This document shows, piece after piece, positions 24,732 through 34,839 of a stretch of 64,000 nucleotides of DNA; position 1 is the first letter of the stretch; every line of letters begins with the position of its first letter. This DNA is from Pseudooceanicola pacificus (GTDB taxonomy: Bacteria > Pseudomonadota > Alphaproteobacteria > Rhodobacterales > Rhodobacteraceae). The position numbers and the translations under genes were made by a program. The notes below the pieces were generated by a model. The model was given only the letters and a program-made list of their open reading frames with translations, was not told where the DNA came from and did not search any database. The stretch lies in contig NZ_WNXQ01000010.1 of the NCBI RefSeq assembly GCF_009789075.1, positions 46,940 through 110,939 on the forward strand, given 5' to 3'.

Positions 24732-24761
24732 CAGTTGCTCTACCAACTGAGCTAACGGCCC
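24686..24761 (-). tRNA. tRNA-Lys (anticodon TTT)
   Basis: The 76-nt cloverleaf is read on the minus strand. The acceptor stem GGGCCGT pairs with ACGGCTC (one G-U), with discriminator A and encoded CCA. The D arm is GCTCAGTTGGTAGAGC. The anticodon loop is CTTTTAA with TTT at positions 34-36 on a five-pair stem. The T arm is CAGGTTCGAATCCTG. It is the integration target of the island. Confidence 0.96.
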
Positions 24762-24901
24762 ACTCGAAGCGCTCGTCTAAGGGGGACGCTTGGAGAGGTC
24801 AAGTGCAAATCCCGGCACGGATTGACGAAATGCCGCTGCGTCCTGAGCCGGTCAAGCGCAGACACCTTTCAAAACCCCCGTCGCGCGCGTATATGCGCCG
24901 C

Positions 24902-25735
24902 ATGCGCGACGCCCCGACTCAAGGCGCTCTGCCGTTCATGAAGATGCACGGGCTGGGCAATGACTTCGTGATCATCGATTCACGGGGGCGGAAGGCCGTG
25001 ACCTCTCCGGCGCTGGCCCGGGCGCTTGGCGACCGGCACCGCGGCGTGGGATTCGACCAGCTGGCCGAGATTCGCGATGGCGAGGGGTCGGACATCGTGC
25101 TGGACTTCTGGAACAGCGACGGCAGCCGGGCCGGGGCCTGCGGCAATGCCACCCGCTGCGTCGCCGCGCATGTGCTGGCCGAAACCGGCGCAAGCGAGAT
25201 GACGATCCGCACCACGCGCGGCCTGCTGCGCGGGGTCGTCGACGGGGGCCAGGTCTGGATCAACATGGGCCAGCCGCAACGGGCCTGGGACGAGATTCCG
25301 CTGGCGGGCGATGTGGACCCCCTGCACCTGCCCCTGCCGGGCGACCCGGTGGGCGTGGGCATGGGCAATCCGCATTGCGTCTTCTTTGTCGACGATGCCG
25401 GGGCGGTGGACCTGGCCAAAGCCGGCCCGGCCATCGAGACCGATCCGCTGTTTCCCCAGGCGACCAACGTGGAATTCGCCCAGGTGCGCGGGCCCGGCGA
25501 CATCCGCATGCGGGTCTGGGAACGCGGCACGGGCATCACGCTGGCCTGCGGTTCGGGCGCCTGCGCCACGCTGGTCGCGGCCAGGCTGCGGGGCCTGACC
25601 GGGCCGCATGTCCGGATGGAGCTTGACGGCGGGTGGATGGAGCTCGACTGGCGGGACGATGGCGTCTGGATGACGGGGCCGACGGCCCATGTCTTCACCG
25701 CCAGCCTGACGCCGGATTTCCTGGGGGCGCTGTGA
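24902..25735 (+). CDS. dapF: Diaminopimelate epimerase
   Basis: A 277-aa cofactor-independent epimerase that converts LL- to meso-diaminopimelate for lysine and peptidoglycan. The N-terminal [14 protein letters not shown] is diagnostic. The two catalytic cysteines lie in GACGNATRC (about residue 80) and [10 protein letters not shown] (about 222). An alternative ATG at 24893 is possible; longer N-termini look artificial. Its stop overlaps the mtaB start by one base. dapA lies elsewhere in this window (53265). Confidence 0.95.
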   Translation: MRDAPTQGALPFMKMHGLGNDFVIIDSRGRKAVTSPALARALGDRHRGVGFDQLAEIRDGEGSDIVLDFWNSDGSRAGACGNATRCVAAHVLAETGASEMTIRTTRGLLRGVVDGGQVWINMGQPQRAWDEIPLAGDVDPLHLPLPGDPVGVGMGNPHCVFFVDDAGAVDLAKAGPAIETDPLFPQATNVEFAQVRGPGDIRMRVWERGTGITLACGSGACATLVAARLRGLTGPHVRMELDGGWMELDWRDDGVWMTGPTAHVFTASLTPDFLGAL

Positions 25736-26994
25736 TGGACCGCAAGGCCCCGATCTTTGCCACCCTCGGCTGCCGGCTGAACGCCTACGAGACCGAGGCG
25801 ATGAAGGATCTCGCCGCCCGCGCCGGGGTGGACGACGCCGTTGTGGTGAACACCTGCGCCGTCACCGCCGAGGCGGTGCGCAAGGCCCGCCAGGAAATCC
25901 GCCGACTGCGGCGCGAAAACCCCAACGCCCGGCTGATCGTCACCGGCTGCGCCGCCCAGACCGAACCCGAGACATTCGCCGCGATGGACGAGGTCGACAT
26001 CGTCCTGGGCAATACCGAAAAGATGCAGCCCGAATCGTGGCGCAACATGGTCCCCGATCTGATCGGCCAGACCGAGCGGGTGCAGGTCGACGACATCATG
26101 AGCGTCACCGAAACCGCCGGGCATCTGATCGACGGCTTCGGCACCCGCTCGCGCGCCTATGTCCAGGTGCAGAACGGCTGCGATCACCGCTGCACCTTCT
26201 GCATCATCCCCTACGGCCGGGGCAATTCGCGCTCGGTCCCTGCCGGGGTGGTGGTGGACCAGATCAAGCGGCTGGTGGATCGCGGCTATAACGAGGTGGT
26301 GCTGACCGGGGTCGACCTGACCTCCTGGGGCGCTGACCTGCCGATGCAGCCGAAACTGGGCGACCTGGTACTGCGGATCCTGAAACTGGTGCCGGATCTG
26401 CCGCGCCTGAGGATCAGCTCGATCGACTCGATCGAGGTGGACGACAGCCTGATGCAGGCCATCGCGACCGAACCGCGCCTGATGCCGCATCTGCACCTCA
26501 GCCTGCAGGCCGGGGACGACATGATCCTGAAACGGATGAAACGCCGCCATCTGCGCGACGATGCCATCCGATTCTGCGAAGAGGCGCTGAAGCTCCGCCC
26601 CGACATGACCTATGGCGCCGACATCATCGCCGGTTTCCCGACCGAGACCGAGGCGATGTTCGCCAATTCGCTGAAGCTGGTCGAGGATTGCCAGCTGACC
26701 TGGCTGCACGTCTTCCCCTATTCGCCCCGCCCCGGCACCCCCGCCGCACGGATGCCGCAGGTCGACGGCACCGCGATCAAGGCGCGCGCCGCGCGCCTGC
26801 GCGATGCGGGCGAGGCACGGGTCAGGGCGCATCTTGCGGCGCAGGTCGGACGGGATCACGCGGTGCTGATGGAAAGCCCCCGCATGGGCCGCACCGCGCA
26901 ATTCGCCGAGGTGCGATTCGACACGGACCGGACCGAGGGCGCGATTGTCCCCGCACGCATCGCCGGCACCGATGCCCGGGGGCTGAGGGCCTGA
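25735..26994 (+). CDS. mtaB: tRNA t6A37 methylthiotransferase MtaB
   Basis: A 419-aa radical-SAM methylthiotransferase that makes ms2t6A at position 37 of ANN-decoding tRNAs. The N-terminal UPF0004 domain has cluster cysteines near 13, 41 and 72; the radical SAM motif CDHRCTFC is at about 149-156; a TRAM-like tail closes the protein. The start codon overlaps the dapF stop (TGATG). The short N-terminal region and sequence style fit MtaB better than MiaB. Confidence 0.9.
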   Translation: MDRKAPIFATLGCRLNAYETEAMKDLAARAGVDDAVVVNTCAVTAEAVRKARQEIRRLRRENPNARLIVTGCAAQTEPETFAAMDEVDIVLGNTEKMQPESWRNMVPDLIGQTERVQVDDIMSVTETAGHLIDGFGTRSRAYVQVQNGCDHRCTFCIIPYGRGNSRSVPAGVVVDQIKRLVDRGYNEVVLTGVDLTSWGADLPMQPKLGDLVLRILKLVPDLPRLRISSIDSIEVDDSLMQAIATEPRLMPHLHLSLQAGDDMILKRMKRRHLRDDAIRFCEEALKLRPDMTYGADIIAGFPTETEAMFANSLKLVEDCQLTWLHVFPYSPRPGTPAARMPQVDGTAIKARAARLRDAGEARVRAHLAAQVGRDHAVLMESPRMGRTAQFAEVRFDTDRTEGAIVPARIAGTDARGLRA

Positions 26995-26995
26995 G

Positions 26996-27619
26996 ATGCA
27001 CCCGAACCGCAGCTTTCGCGACCTGCCGGATGCGCTGAACCTCGGCCATGCCGACAGCGAATCCTTCGGCATCCTGACCGTCGCCGATCCGGCCGGCGCC
27101 GCGCCACTGGTCAGCCATGTGCCCTTTCTGCTGGACGCCGATGGCCGGTCGGTCCTGCTGCACCTCGCCCGGCCCAATCCCATCGTCCGCGCCCTCGTCG
27201 CGCCCTGTCCGGCGCGGCTGGTGGTGCCGGGGCCGCATGGCTATGTCTCGCCCGACTGGTACGGGGTCGAGGACCAGGTGCCGACCTGGAACTACGTCGC
27301 AGTGCACCTGACCGGGGTGCTGGAGCTGCTGCCGCAGGAGGAGCTGCGCCAGATGCTCGACCGCCAGTCGGCGCATTTCGAGGAACGGTTGTTGCCGAAA
27401 CGCCCCTGGACCGCCGACAAGATGACCGACGGGCTGATGGAACGGATGATGCGCGCGATCGTCCCCTGCCGCCTGACGGTGGCCGAGGTCGACGGCACAT
27501 GGAAGCTGTCGCAGAACAAGCCCGACGCGGTGCGCCTTGCGGCGGCCGAGGGCGTGGCGCAGGCCGACCCGGTGCTGGCCGCGCTGATGCGCGATCCGCC
27601 GGAGCGCAAGGCCGACTGA
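26996..27619 (+). CDS. FMN-binding PaiB-like protein
   Basis: A 207-aa protein of the PaiB/FMN-binding negative regulator family, with a split-barrel flavin-binding fold. Family signatures include SHVPFLL, HLARPNP, VSPDWYG, VPTWNYVAVHL, PWTADKM and KLSQNK near the end. It begins two bases after mtaB. In Bacillus PaiB represses sporulation genes; in proteobacteria the role is unclear and may be enzymatic. It is probably co-transcribed with dapF-mtaB. Confidence 0.85.
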   Translation: MHPNRSFRDLPDALNLGHADSESFGILTVADPAGAAPLVSHVPFLLDADGRSVLLHLARPNPIVRALVAPCPARLVVPGPHGYVSPDWYGVEDQVPTWNYVAVHLTGVLELLPQEELRQMLDRQSAHFEERLLPKRPWTADKMTDGLMERMMRAIVPCRLTVAEVDGTWKLSQNKPDAVRLAAAEGVAQADPVLAALMRDPPERKAD

Positions 27620-27691
27620 CAGGCGGACCGCCGGAGCCGACGGCGAAGCGGGCCGCAGCGGTCCGGAGCGACGAGGCCCCTGAACCGCAGC

Positions 27692-27754
27692 GCAGACCGC
27701 AGACCGCAGACCGCAGACCGCAGACCGCAGACCGCAGACCGCAGACCGCAGACC
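27692..27754. repeat. Heptamer minisatellite, nine GCAGACC units
   Basis: Nine perfect tandem copies of a 7-bp unit in the space between the PaiB-like gene and the GST gene. It is too short and regular for CRISPR. Copy number may vary between strains by slippage. No promoter element is apparent in it. Confidence 0.95.
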
Positions 27755-27877
27755 GCCCATTCCCGGCCCGCGCAAACATGTCCATGCGCGATCCCCCGCC
27801 CGCGCCAGGCGAGCGATGGACAAGACCCCGCACCCTGCCTACCGTGCCCCGGCATACCCGAATTGCCGGAGCACTAC

Positions 27878-28480
27878 ATGAAACTCTTCTCGTCGCCCGC
27901 CTCGCCCTTCGTCCGCAAGGTCCGGGTCCTGATCCTCGAAGCCGGCCTGTCCGACCAGGTGGAGGAGGTCGTGACCTCGACCACCGTGCTCGAATCGGCG
28001 CCCGACCTTGTTGCCGTGAACCCGCTGGCGCGCCTGCCCAGCCTGGTGCGCGACGACGGGCCCGCGATCTACGACAGCCGCGTCATCACCCGCTACCTCG
28101 ACCATATCGGCAAGGCCGGGCTCTACCCCGAGGCGCGCCTGTGGGATGTGCTGACGCTGGAGGCGACGGCGGACGGGTTCATCGATTCCGCCGTGTCCAT
28201 CGCCTATGAAAACCGCCTCCGCCCCGAGGAAATCCGCTTTGCCCCCTGGGTCGACGGCCAGTGGAACAAGATCGCCCGCTCGGTCAAGGTGGTGAACGAC
28301 CGCTGGATGAGCCACCTCAAGGGGCCGCTCGACATGGGGCAGATCGCGCTGGCCTGCGGGCTGGGTTACCTCGACTTCCGCCACGATGCGCGCAACTGGC
28401 GCAGCGGCTGCCCGGCACTGGCCGACTGGTACGCCGAATTCGCCGAACGCCCGGCGATGAAGGCCACCGCGCCGGGCTGA
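27878..28480 (+). CDS. Glutathione S-transferase family protein
   Basis: A 200-aa GST-fold protein. A thioredoxin-like N-terminal domain (MKLFSSPASPFVRKVRVL; Ser in the SPxSPFVRK motif is the usual catalytic position) is followed by a helical C-terminal domain with DGFIDSAVS and LDFRHDARNW. The start at 27878 is chosen over an upstream TTG because GGAG lies 9 bases before it and the fold begins there. Substrate unknown. Confidence 0.88.
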   Translation: MKLFSSPASPFVRKVRVLILEAGLSDQVEEVVTSTTVLESAPDLVAVNPLARLPSLVRDDGPAIYDSRVITRYLDHIGKAGLYPEARLWDVLTLEATADGFIDSAVSIAYENRLRPEEIRFAPWVDGQWNKIARSVKVVNDRWMSHLKGPLDMGQIALACGLGYLDFRHDARNWRSGCPALADWYAEFAERPAMKATAPG

Positions 28481-28560
28481 TCGCAGCGCACCGCCCGCTG
28501 CAACGCAGAGGCCCAGGAGCAAGTCCGGGGCACCACACTGCGACCAAATGAGGAGCGGCC

Positions 28561-28612
28561 CGCAAGACGTCTGGCCGTGCAGGGCCCCGGACCGGATCCG
28601 GGGCCTCTTGCG
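28561..28612. terminator. Bipartite hairpin between convergent genes
   Basis: Outer arms CGCAAGA/TCTTGCG (7 bp) and inner arms GGCCCCGGA/TCCGGGGCC (9 bp). It lies between the GST gene (plus) and the barrel protein (minus), suiting a two-way terminator, although no U-run follows. Confidence 0.55.
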
Positions 28613-28620
28613 TCCCGGGA

Positions 28621-29292
28621 TCAGAAGCTGAACCCGACGCCCAGGTTGATTGCGTTGTTCAGGATGCGCGACGACAGCGAACCGCCACCGTCGAGATCGG
28701 CTTCGTTATCCGTCCAGGTGAACTGGTATTCGCCAAAGACCGACCAGCGATCGTTGATCTTGTAGCTCGCCCCCGCGGTCAGCCGCGCGGCCGGACCGGT
28801 GTACTGATAGCCGAAGGTGGCAGGCCCGCCGGCGGCGGTGGTCACCTCAACATGCGGGATGGCCACGCCGATGCCCGCGCCGACATAGGGCGACACCGCG
28901 CCATTGCCCCACTGGCCGGGCCAGCGGCGGTAGGCATTGGCGGTCAGGATGTTCAGCCCGTCGGTCATTTCCAGCCGCGAAAAGCCCGCGGCGGCCATGT
29001 CCGCCGGGTCGGCATAGACCTTGTTGTGCGAGAATTCGAGCCCGAAGCCCAGCCGGGGCGTCTGCCACCATGTGGCGCGCACACCGTAGTAGGGCGGTGG
29101 GCTGAAGCTCTTGCCCTTCCAGCCGATCAGGGCCGAGAACGGACCGCCCACCGGGGCCGGGTACGTACCGTTGATCCGGCTGTGCGGCGCGGTCTGATAC
29201 CCGGTGTAGACGTTCAGTTCGATCTCTGCCAAGGCGGGTGCCGGGGCAAGCAGCAGCGCAAGAAGCGCGATCTTAAGTCTTTTCAGCATCAT
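28621..29292 (-). CDS. Outer-membrane beta-barrel protein (lipid A oxidase-like?)
   Basis: 223 aa with a clear signal peptide (KRLKIALLALLLAPAPALA, cleavage before EIELN). The rest consists of alternating amphipathic strands and ends in GVGFSF, the C-terminal aromatic expected of outer-membrane barrels. The start of the mature part, ELNVYTGYQTAPHSRI, is reminiscent of proteins annotated as lipid A oxidase (LpxQ-like) in rhizobia and rhodobacters; this is a weak, memory-based match. It stands alone and is convergent with the GST gene. Confidence 0.78.
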   Translation of the reverse strand: MMLKRLKIALLALLLAPAPALAEIELNVYTGYQTAPHSRINGTYPAPVGGPFSALIGWKGKSFSPPPYYGVRATWWQTPRLGFGLEFSHNKVYADPADMAAAGFSRLEMTDGLNILTANAYRRWPGQWGNGAVSPYVGAGIGVAIPHVEVTTAAGGPATFGYQYTGPAARLTAGASYKINDRWSVFGEYQFTWTDNEADLDGGGSLSSRILNNAINLGVGFSF

Positions 29293-29510
29293 GCCAACCC
29301 GACGTCCCCACGTGGTGGTATTCCTACCGTCCTATCATGCACATGCAGCAGACGACAAGCGCGACACTTCCGCGCCACCGCTTGCCTGCGGCCATTGTTC
29401 GCTGGACGACTTGAAAAACCGCAGTTAAACACCGGCACGGAACGGCTGCGCAGGGCGTGGCCTGCCATGTCATGACGGCCGCCCAGAGGCCAAGGAATGG
29501 AGCTTACCTC

Positions 29511-30092
29511 GTGTCCCACGCTGATGATCACGCAGGCACCCGCAGAGATTTCCTCTACTACGCCACCGCCGGAGCCGGCGCCGTGGCGACCGGTGCCGCA
29601 GTCTGGCCGCTGGTCAACCAGATGAATCCCTCTGCCGACGTTCAGGCGTTGTCCTCGATCCGCGTGGACGTGTCCGGTGTCGACGCCGGCACCCAGCTGA
29701 CCGTCAAATGGCGCGGCAAGCCGGTGTTCATCCGCCGCCGCACCGCCGAAGAGGTCACCGCCGCCCGGGAAACCCCGCTGAGCGACCTGGTCGACACCAA
29801 CGCGCGCAACGCCAACCTGCCCTCCGAGGCCGAGGCGACCGACGTCAACCGCGCCCTGTCCCCCGACGGGGCCGAGGGCGAGGCAGCCGAGGAATGGCTG
29901 GTGATGATGGGCGTCTGCACCCACCTGGGCTGCGTGCCCCTGGGCAATGCCGGTGACTTCGGCGGTTGGTTCTGCCCCTGTCACGGTTCGCATTACGACA
30001 CCGCCGGCCGCATCCGCAAAGGCCCGGCACCGCAAAACCTTCCCGTCCCGGTGGCCCGGTTCGACGGCGAATCCGAAATCGTCCTGGGCTGA
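29511..30092 (+). CDS. petA: Ubiquinol-cytochrome c reductase Rieske iron-sulfur subunit
   Basis: 193 aa. A TAT-like N-terminus ([23 protein letters not shown]) is kept as the membrane anchor. The [2Fe-2S] ligands are C136 and H138 in CTHLGC and C155 and H158 in CPCHGS, with C141 and C157 forming the disulfide. It transfers electrons from ubiquinol to cytochrome c1. The GTG start at 29511 is supported by GGAG eight bases upstream. First gene of petABC. Confidence 0.95.
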   Translation: MSHADDHAGTRRDFLYYATAGAGAVATGAAVWPLVNQMNPSADVQALSSIRVDVSGVDAGTQLTVKWRGKPVFIRRRTAEEVTAARETPLSDLVDTNARNANLPSEAEATDVNRALSPDGAEGEAAEEWLVMMGVCTHLGCVPLGNAGDFGGWFCPCHGSHYDTAGRIRKGPAPQNLPVPVARFDGESEIVLG

Positions 30093-30103
30093 GGGAGGAT
30101 ACA

Positions 30104-31426
30104 ATGGCCGGCATCCCGCACGATCACTACGAGCCGAAGACTGGGGCGGAAAAGTGGGTTCACTCCCGCCTCCCCGTCATCGGTCTTCTGTATGACACGC
30201 TTTTCATTCCCACGCCCAAGAACCTGAACTGGATGTGGATCTGGGGCATCGTCCTGGCATTCTGCCTGGCGCTCCAGATTGCCACCGGCATCGTGCTGGT
30301 GATGCATTACACGCCGCATGTCGACCTGGCCTTCGCCTCGGTCGAGCACATCGTGCGCGACGTGAACGGCGGCCACATGCTGCGCTACCTGCATGCCAAC
30401 GGCGCCTCGCTGTTCTTCTTTGCCGTCTACATGCACATCTTCCGCGGTCTCTACTACGGCTCGTACAAGGCCCCGCGCGAGATCACCTGGATCGTCGGCA
30501 TGCTGATCTACCTGCTGATGATGGCCACCGGCTTCATGGGCTACGTTCTGCCCTGGGGTCAGATGTCCTTCTGGGGCGCCACGGTGATCACCGGCCTGTT
30601 CGGCGCGATCCCCCTGATCGGCGAGCCGATCCAGACCTGGCTTCTGGGCGGACCGGCGGTGGACAACGCCACGCTGAACCGCTTCTTCTCGCTGCACTAC
30701 CTGTTGCCCTTCGTCATCGCGGGCCTGGTGATCGTGCACATCTGGGCCTTCCACACGACCGGCAACAACAACCCCACGGGTGTTGAAGTGCGCCGCGGGT
30801 CGAAAGCCGAGGCCGAGAAGGACACCCTGCCGTTCTGGCCCTATTTCGTGATCAAGGACCTGTTCGCGCTGGCCGTCGTGCTGGCCGTGTTCTTCGCGAT
30901 CGTGGGCTTCATGCCGAACTTCCTCGGCCACCCCGACAACTACATCGAGGCGAACCCCCTGGCGACGCCCGCGCATATCGTGCCCGAATGGTACTTCCTG
31001 CCGTTCTACGCCATCCTGCGCGCCTTTACCGGCGACGTGTGGATCGTGATGTTCGCGAACTGGATCACCGCGGGCATCGTCGACGCCAAGTTCTTCGGCG
31101 TGCTGGCGATGTTCGGCGCCATCGCGGTCATGGCCCTGGTGCCCTGGCTCGACACCTCGTCGGTGCGCTCGGGCCGGTTCCGGCCGATGTTCAAGTGGTG
31201 GTTCGCCCTGCTCTGCGTCGACTTCGTCGTCCTGATGTGGTGTGGCGCGATGCCGGCGGAACCGCCGTACTCGACCATCTCGCTGATCGGCGCGACCTAC
31301 TGGTTTGCCTACTTCCTGGTCATCCTGCCGCTGCTTGGCGTGATCGAGAAGCCGACGACGCCGCCCGCGACAATCGAGGACGACTTCGCCAGCCACTACG
31401 GCCCCAAGAGCAAACCGGCCGAGTAA
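30104..31426 (+). CDS. petB: Cytochrome b of the bc1 complex
   Basis: 440 aa, about eight membrane helices, carrying hemes bL and bH through the His pairs in [23 protein letters not shown] and [22 protein letters not shown]. The PEWY motif ([11 protein letters not shown]) marks the quinol oxidation site. GGGAGGA precedes the ATG, 11 bp after petA. Full length for alphaproteobacterial cytochrome b. Confidence 0.97.
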   Translation: MAGIPHDHYEPKTGAEKWVHSRLPVIGLLYDTLFIPTPKNLNWMWIWGIVLAFCLALQIATGIVLVMHYTPHVDLAFASVEHIVRDVNGGHMLRYLHANGASLFFFAVYMHIFRGLYYGSYKAPREITWIVGMLIYLLMMATGFMGYVLPWGQMSFWGATVITGLFGAIPLIGEPIQTWLLGGPAVDNATLNRFFSLHYLLPFVIAGLVIVHIWAFHTTGNNNPTGVEVRRGSKAEAEKDTLPFWPYFVIKDLFALAVVLAVFFAIVGFMPNFLGHPDNYIEANPLATPAHIVPEWYFLPFYAILRAFTGDVWIVMFANWITAGIVDAKFFGVLAMFGAIAVMALVPWLDTSSVRSGRFRPMFKWWFALLCVDFVVLMWCGAMPAEPPYSTISLIGATYWFAYFLVILPLLGVIEKPTTPPATIEDDFASHYGPKSKPAE

Positions 31427-31447
31427 GGCGAGAGAGAGGACAGAGAC

Positions 31448-32242
31448 ATGTTCAAGACCATCACCCTCTCGGCCATCGCAGCCCTTGCGCTGAGCGCGGG
31501 CGCGGCCTTCGCCGCAGGCGAGGAAGCGCATACCGAGGATACGGACTTCTCGTTCGAGGGCCCCTTCGGCGCCTTCGACGAGCACCAGCTCCAGCGCGGC
31601 CTGCAGGTCTATACCGAGGTCTGCGCCGCCTGCCACGGGCTGCAGTACGTCGCCATCCGCACCCTCGCGGACGAAGGCGGGCCGCATCTGCCCGAGGATC
31701 AGGTGCGCGCCTATGCCGCCAACTTCGATGTCTTCGACGCCGAGCTTGACGACTTCCGCCCGGCGACGCCGAACGATCACTTCCCGAAATCCAACGTGTC
31801 GAACGCACCGGACCTCAGCCTGATGGCCAAGGCCCGCGCCGGGTTCCACGGGCCCTACGGCACCGGGATCAACCAGTTCTTCAAGGGCATCGGCGGACCC
31901 GAGCATATCGTTTCGATCCTCACCGGCTATACCGGTGAGACCAAGGAACAGGCCGGCACCACCTTCTACGAGAACCACGCCTTCCCGGGCGGCTGGATCT
32001 CGATGCCCCCGCCGCTGGTGGGCGACGACGTGACCTATGCCGACGGCCATTCCGCCGATCTGCACCACGAAGCCGAAGATGTCGCCGCCTTCCTGATGTG
32101 GGCCGCCGAACCCAAGATGATGGCGCGCAAGCACACCGGCTTTGCCGCGGTGCTGTTCCTGATCATACTGTCGGTGCTGCTCTACCTGACGAACAAGCGC
32201 ATCTGGGCGCCTTACAAGGGCAAGCACAAGGCCAGCACCTGA
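31448..32242 (+). CDS. petC: Cytochrome c1
   Basis: 264 aa with a signal peptide ending at about AFA (residue 22), heme-binding CAACH (C59, C62, H63), a candidate Met ligand in WISMPPPL, and a C-terminal membrane anchor (about 232-250, [15 protein letters not shown]) followed by basic residues. It accepts electrons from the Rieske protein and reduces cytochrome c. Last gene of petABC, 21 bp after petB. Confidence 0.96.
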   Translation: MFKTITLSAIAALALSAGAAFAAGEEAHTEDTDFSFEGPFGAFDEHQLQRGLQVYTEVCAACHGLQYVAIRTLADEGGPHLPEDQVRAYAANFDVFDAELDDFRPATPNDHFPKSNVSNAPDLSLMAKARAGFHGPYGTGINQFFKGIGGPEHIVSILTGYTGETKEQAGTTFYENHAFPGGWISMPPPLVGDDVTYADGHSADLHHEAEDVAAFLMWAAEPKMMARKHTGFAAVLFLIILSVLLYLTNKRIWAPYKGKHKAST

Positions 32243-32270
32243 CGGCCCGCCCGACAACAGCCAACAGCAA

Positions 32271-32300
32271 AAGGCCCCGCCACACCGGCGGGGCCTTTTT
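32271..32300 (+). terminator. Rho-independent terminator of petABC
   Basis: A perfect 11-bp stem AAGGCCCCGCC/GGCGGGGCCTT with a 5-nt loop, followed by a T-run, 28 bp after petC. Nothing supportable is seen between here and thiQ (32301-32585). Confidence 0.93.
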
Positions 32301-32585
32301 GCATCCGGACTAGGCCCCGGCCAACGGGCCGTAGCATCTCGTGACCCGCGCCTCCCCCCTTCCGACCGGGGCGGCATCGCGCGGGGGAAACGTTTGCTGC
32401 CCGGAGCCTGTTTGCCAAGCGCCACGAAGGCCCTGCCCGGGTTGGCCTTGCATCACGGGCCCGCCCCTGGCGACAGGCTGCTGCCGACGCCCCGTCCGGC
32501 AGAGCGCCGGTGCCACAGGACACCACCCCAGCCACCAGTTCCCCGCGTCCCGGTTCGCCTGGCTGGCCGCGGCCCGGGCTGACAG

Positions 32586-33290
32586 TCAGCCCAGGTAGCG
32601 GCGCAACCCCGGGCTGGGGTTGGCAAAGGCTTCCCCTCCCGGCACCGGCGCGGCCGCGTGGCCCTCGTCGACCAGCGACAGCAGGCCGCCGATGCGGCGG
32701 GCGTCCTCGGGCGCATGGCTGACCATGATCAGCGTGCCGCCGGTCTCGTCCAGCAGGGCGGTGACAAGGTCCAGCATCTCGGCCCGCAGCGCCGGGCCAA
32801 GCGCCGAAAACGGCTCGTCCAGCAGCAGCAGCGGGCGATCCTGCACCAGCACCCGGGCCAGCGCCGCCCGGCTCTGCTGCCCGCCCGACAGCGAGCCGGG
32901 CAGCCTTTCCGCCATGCCGCCCAGGCCGACACGCTCCAGCGCGGCCAGCGCCTGCGCCCTTTGCGCCGCGTTCAGGCGCAGGTCGGGGCGGATGCCCAGG
33001 CCCACATTGCGCAGGATCGACAGATGCGGGAACAGGTTCTGGTCCTGGAACAGCATGGCCACCGGCCTGCGCGCCGGTGGCTCTGCCGTCAGATCGGCCC
33101 CGTTCCAGCGGAGCGCACCCGAATCGGGGCGCAGAAAGCCCGCGATGGCCGCCAGCAGGGTCGACTTGCCCGCGCCCGAGGGGCCGATCAGCGCCAGCCG
33201 GTCGCCCTCGGCCAGGGTCCAGTTCGCGGTCAGGCGGAAATCGCCCTGCCGCAGCCGCAGGTCATCGAGTTGCAGCACCGCGCCCCCCAA
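32586..33290 (-). CDS. thiQ: Thiamine ABC transporter ATP-binding protein
   Basis: A 234-aa ABC ATPase. Walker A GPSGAGKS at about 36-43, signature LSGGQQSRAALAR at about 133, Walker B LLLLDEP, and a switch His in VSHAPEDA. It powers thiamine/TPP import with ThiP and ThiB. It overlaps thiP by 29 bp and is the last gene of a TPP-riboswitch operon. Confidence 0.9.
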   Translation of the reverse strand: MGGAVLQLDDLRLRQGDFRLTANWTLAEGDRLALIGPSGAGKSTLLAAIAGFLRPDSGALRWNGADLTAEPPARRPVAMLFQDQNLFPHLSILRNVGLGIRPDLRLNAAQRAQALAALERVGLGGMAERLPGSLSGGQQSRAALARVLVQDRPLLLLDEPFSALGPALRAEMLDLVTALLDETGGTLIMVSHAPEDARRIGGLLSLVDEGHAAAPVPGGEAFANPSPGLRRYLG

Positions 33291-34839
33291 GGTCGAAGAT
33301 CAGGAACAGGCCAAAGCTGAGCACCAGCAGCAGCAGCGCGGCCCCGGCCGCCGCCTCGGTCCGGTAGGCGCCCATCAGGCGGAACACGGTCAGCGGCAGC
33401 GTGGCCTTGTCCGGGTCCGAAAACAGGGCGATCACGCCCAGATCCCCCATCGACAGCGCCGCCGTCAGCCCCGCGGCAAAGCCCAGCGGCCTGCGCATCC
33501 GGGGCAGGATCAGCCAGCGCAGCCGCGCCATGCCGCGCATCCCCAGCGAATCGGCCAGCCGTCCATAGCTGCGTTCGACCTCCTGCGCCGCCGGCAGGAC
33601 GATGCGCAGCACGAAGGGCAGCGCCATCGCGACGTTCACCGCCAGCGTGACAACCAGCGCCCAGTCCACCGGGCGGGCGACGGGGTTGATCAGCAGGAAC
33701 AGCCCCGTCCCCAGCACCAGGGGCGAGGCCGCGAGCGGCGCCATGCCCGCCAGATCCACCCATCCGCGCCGCGCCAGCGCCAGCGCCAGCGCCACGCTCA
33801 CCGTCAGCAGCGTGGCCGACAGGGCAATCGCCAGAGAGTTCCCCGTCGCACCCCAGACGCTGGGCGGCATCTCTGCCAGCCCGCTCAGCCCGCGCACCGC
33901 CACCGCACCCAGCGGCAGCAGCAGGAACAGGGCCGCGACGGTCATCCAGGCGGCATCGCCCAGCCACAGCGCCCGTCCGCCCGGCGGCAGCATGTCGATC
34001 CTGCGGTCCAGCCCGGCGCCGAAGCCCTCGGTCCGGCCAAGGCGCAGCGCCAGCAGCCCGGCACCGGTGACCAGCAGCAGCTGGACCAGCGACAGCATCG
34101 CCGCCCGCGCGAGGTCGAAGTCATAAGTAAAGGCCTGGTAGATCGCCAGTTCCACCGTCGTCGCCCGGGGTCCGCCGCCCAGGGTCAGCGCGACGGCAAA
34201 GCTCGACAGACAGATGGCAAAGACGATCAGCACCACCCCCGGCAAGGTGGCCCGCAGCATCGGCCATTCCAGCAGGCGCTGCACATCGCCCGGGCCTGCG
34301 CCCAGATGGGCGGCAAGGCGGAACCGTTCCGCCGGGATCGCCAGCCAGCCCTGCAGGATCAGCCGCACGGCCAGCGGCAGGTTGAAGAAGACATGAGCCA
34401 GAACCACCCCGTGCAGCCCGTAGATGCTGACCGACAGGCAGCGCGGGCGCCCGTCCCCGGGCGGCGGCAGACAGGCCAGGCCCAGCAGGTCGTTCACCAG
34501 CCCGCCGCGCCCGTAGACGGCGATCAGCCCGATCACCGCGACAATCACCGGCAGGATGAAGGGCGCGCCCATCAGCGCGATCAGCGCCCCGCGCCCCGGG
34601 AACCGCCGCCGCGCGACGGCCCGCGCCACCGGCACCGCCAGCAGGGTCGAGGCCACCGCCGAAAGCGCCGCCTGCCACAGGGTGAAACGCACCGCCGCCC
34701 AGTCGTGCACATCGGGCATGGCCCCGCCGCCCGCCCGCCAGAACACGGCGCCCAGCGGGACCAGCAGAAAGGTCAGGATGGCCAGTGCGGCCGCGCGCCC
34801 GGCCATCCCGCGCGCTATTGGCTGAGCGCCCGGCGCCAT
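33262..34839 (-). CDS. thiP: Thiamine ABC transporter permease
   Basis: A 525-aa inner-membrane permease with two fused permease halves, each about six helices, as typical for ThiP. EAA-like loops occur in both halves (AAHLGAGPGDVQRLLEWP and GRLADSLGMRGMARLRWLILP). It overlaps thiB upstream by 25 bp and thiQ downstream by 29 bp, pointing to coupled translation. Confidence 0.9.
   Translation of the reverse strand: MAPGAQPIARGMAGRAAALAILTFLLVPLGAVFWRAGGGAMPDVHDWAAVRFTLWQAALSAVASTLLAVPVARAVARRRFPGRGALIALMGAPFILPVIVAVIGLIAVYGRGGLVNDLLGLACLPPPGDGRPRCLSVSIYGLHGVVLAHVFFNLPLAVRLILQGWLAIPAERFRLAAHLGAGPGDVQRLLEWPMLRATLPGVVLIVFAICLSSFAVALTLGGGPRATTVELAIYQAFTYDFDLARAAMLSLVQLLLVTGAGLLALRLGRTEGFGAGLDRRIDMLPPGGRALWLGDAAWMTVAALFLLLPLGAVAVRGLSGLAEMPPSVWGATGNSLAIALSATLLTVSVALALALARRGWVDLAGMAPLAASPLVLGTGLFLLINPVARPVDWALVVTLAVNVAMALPFVLRIVLPAAQEVERSYGRLADSLGMRGMARLRWLILPRMRRPLGFAAGLTAALSMGDLGVIALFSDPDKATLPLTVFRLMGAYRTEAAAGAALLLLVLSFGLFLIFDLGGRGAATR

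Noticed and set aside
27692..27754. CRISPR array
   Set aside because: Units are 7 bp without spacers, and no cas genes are present.
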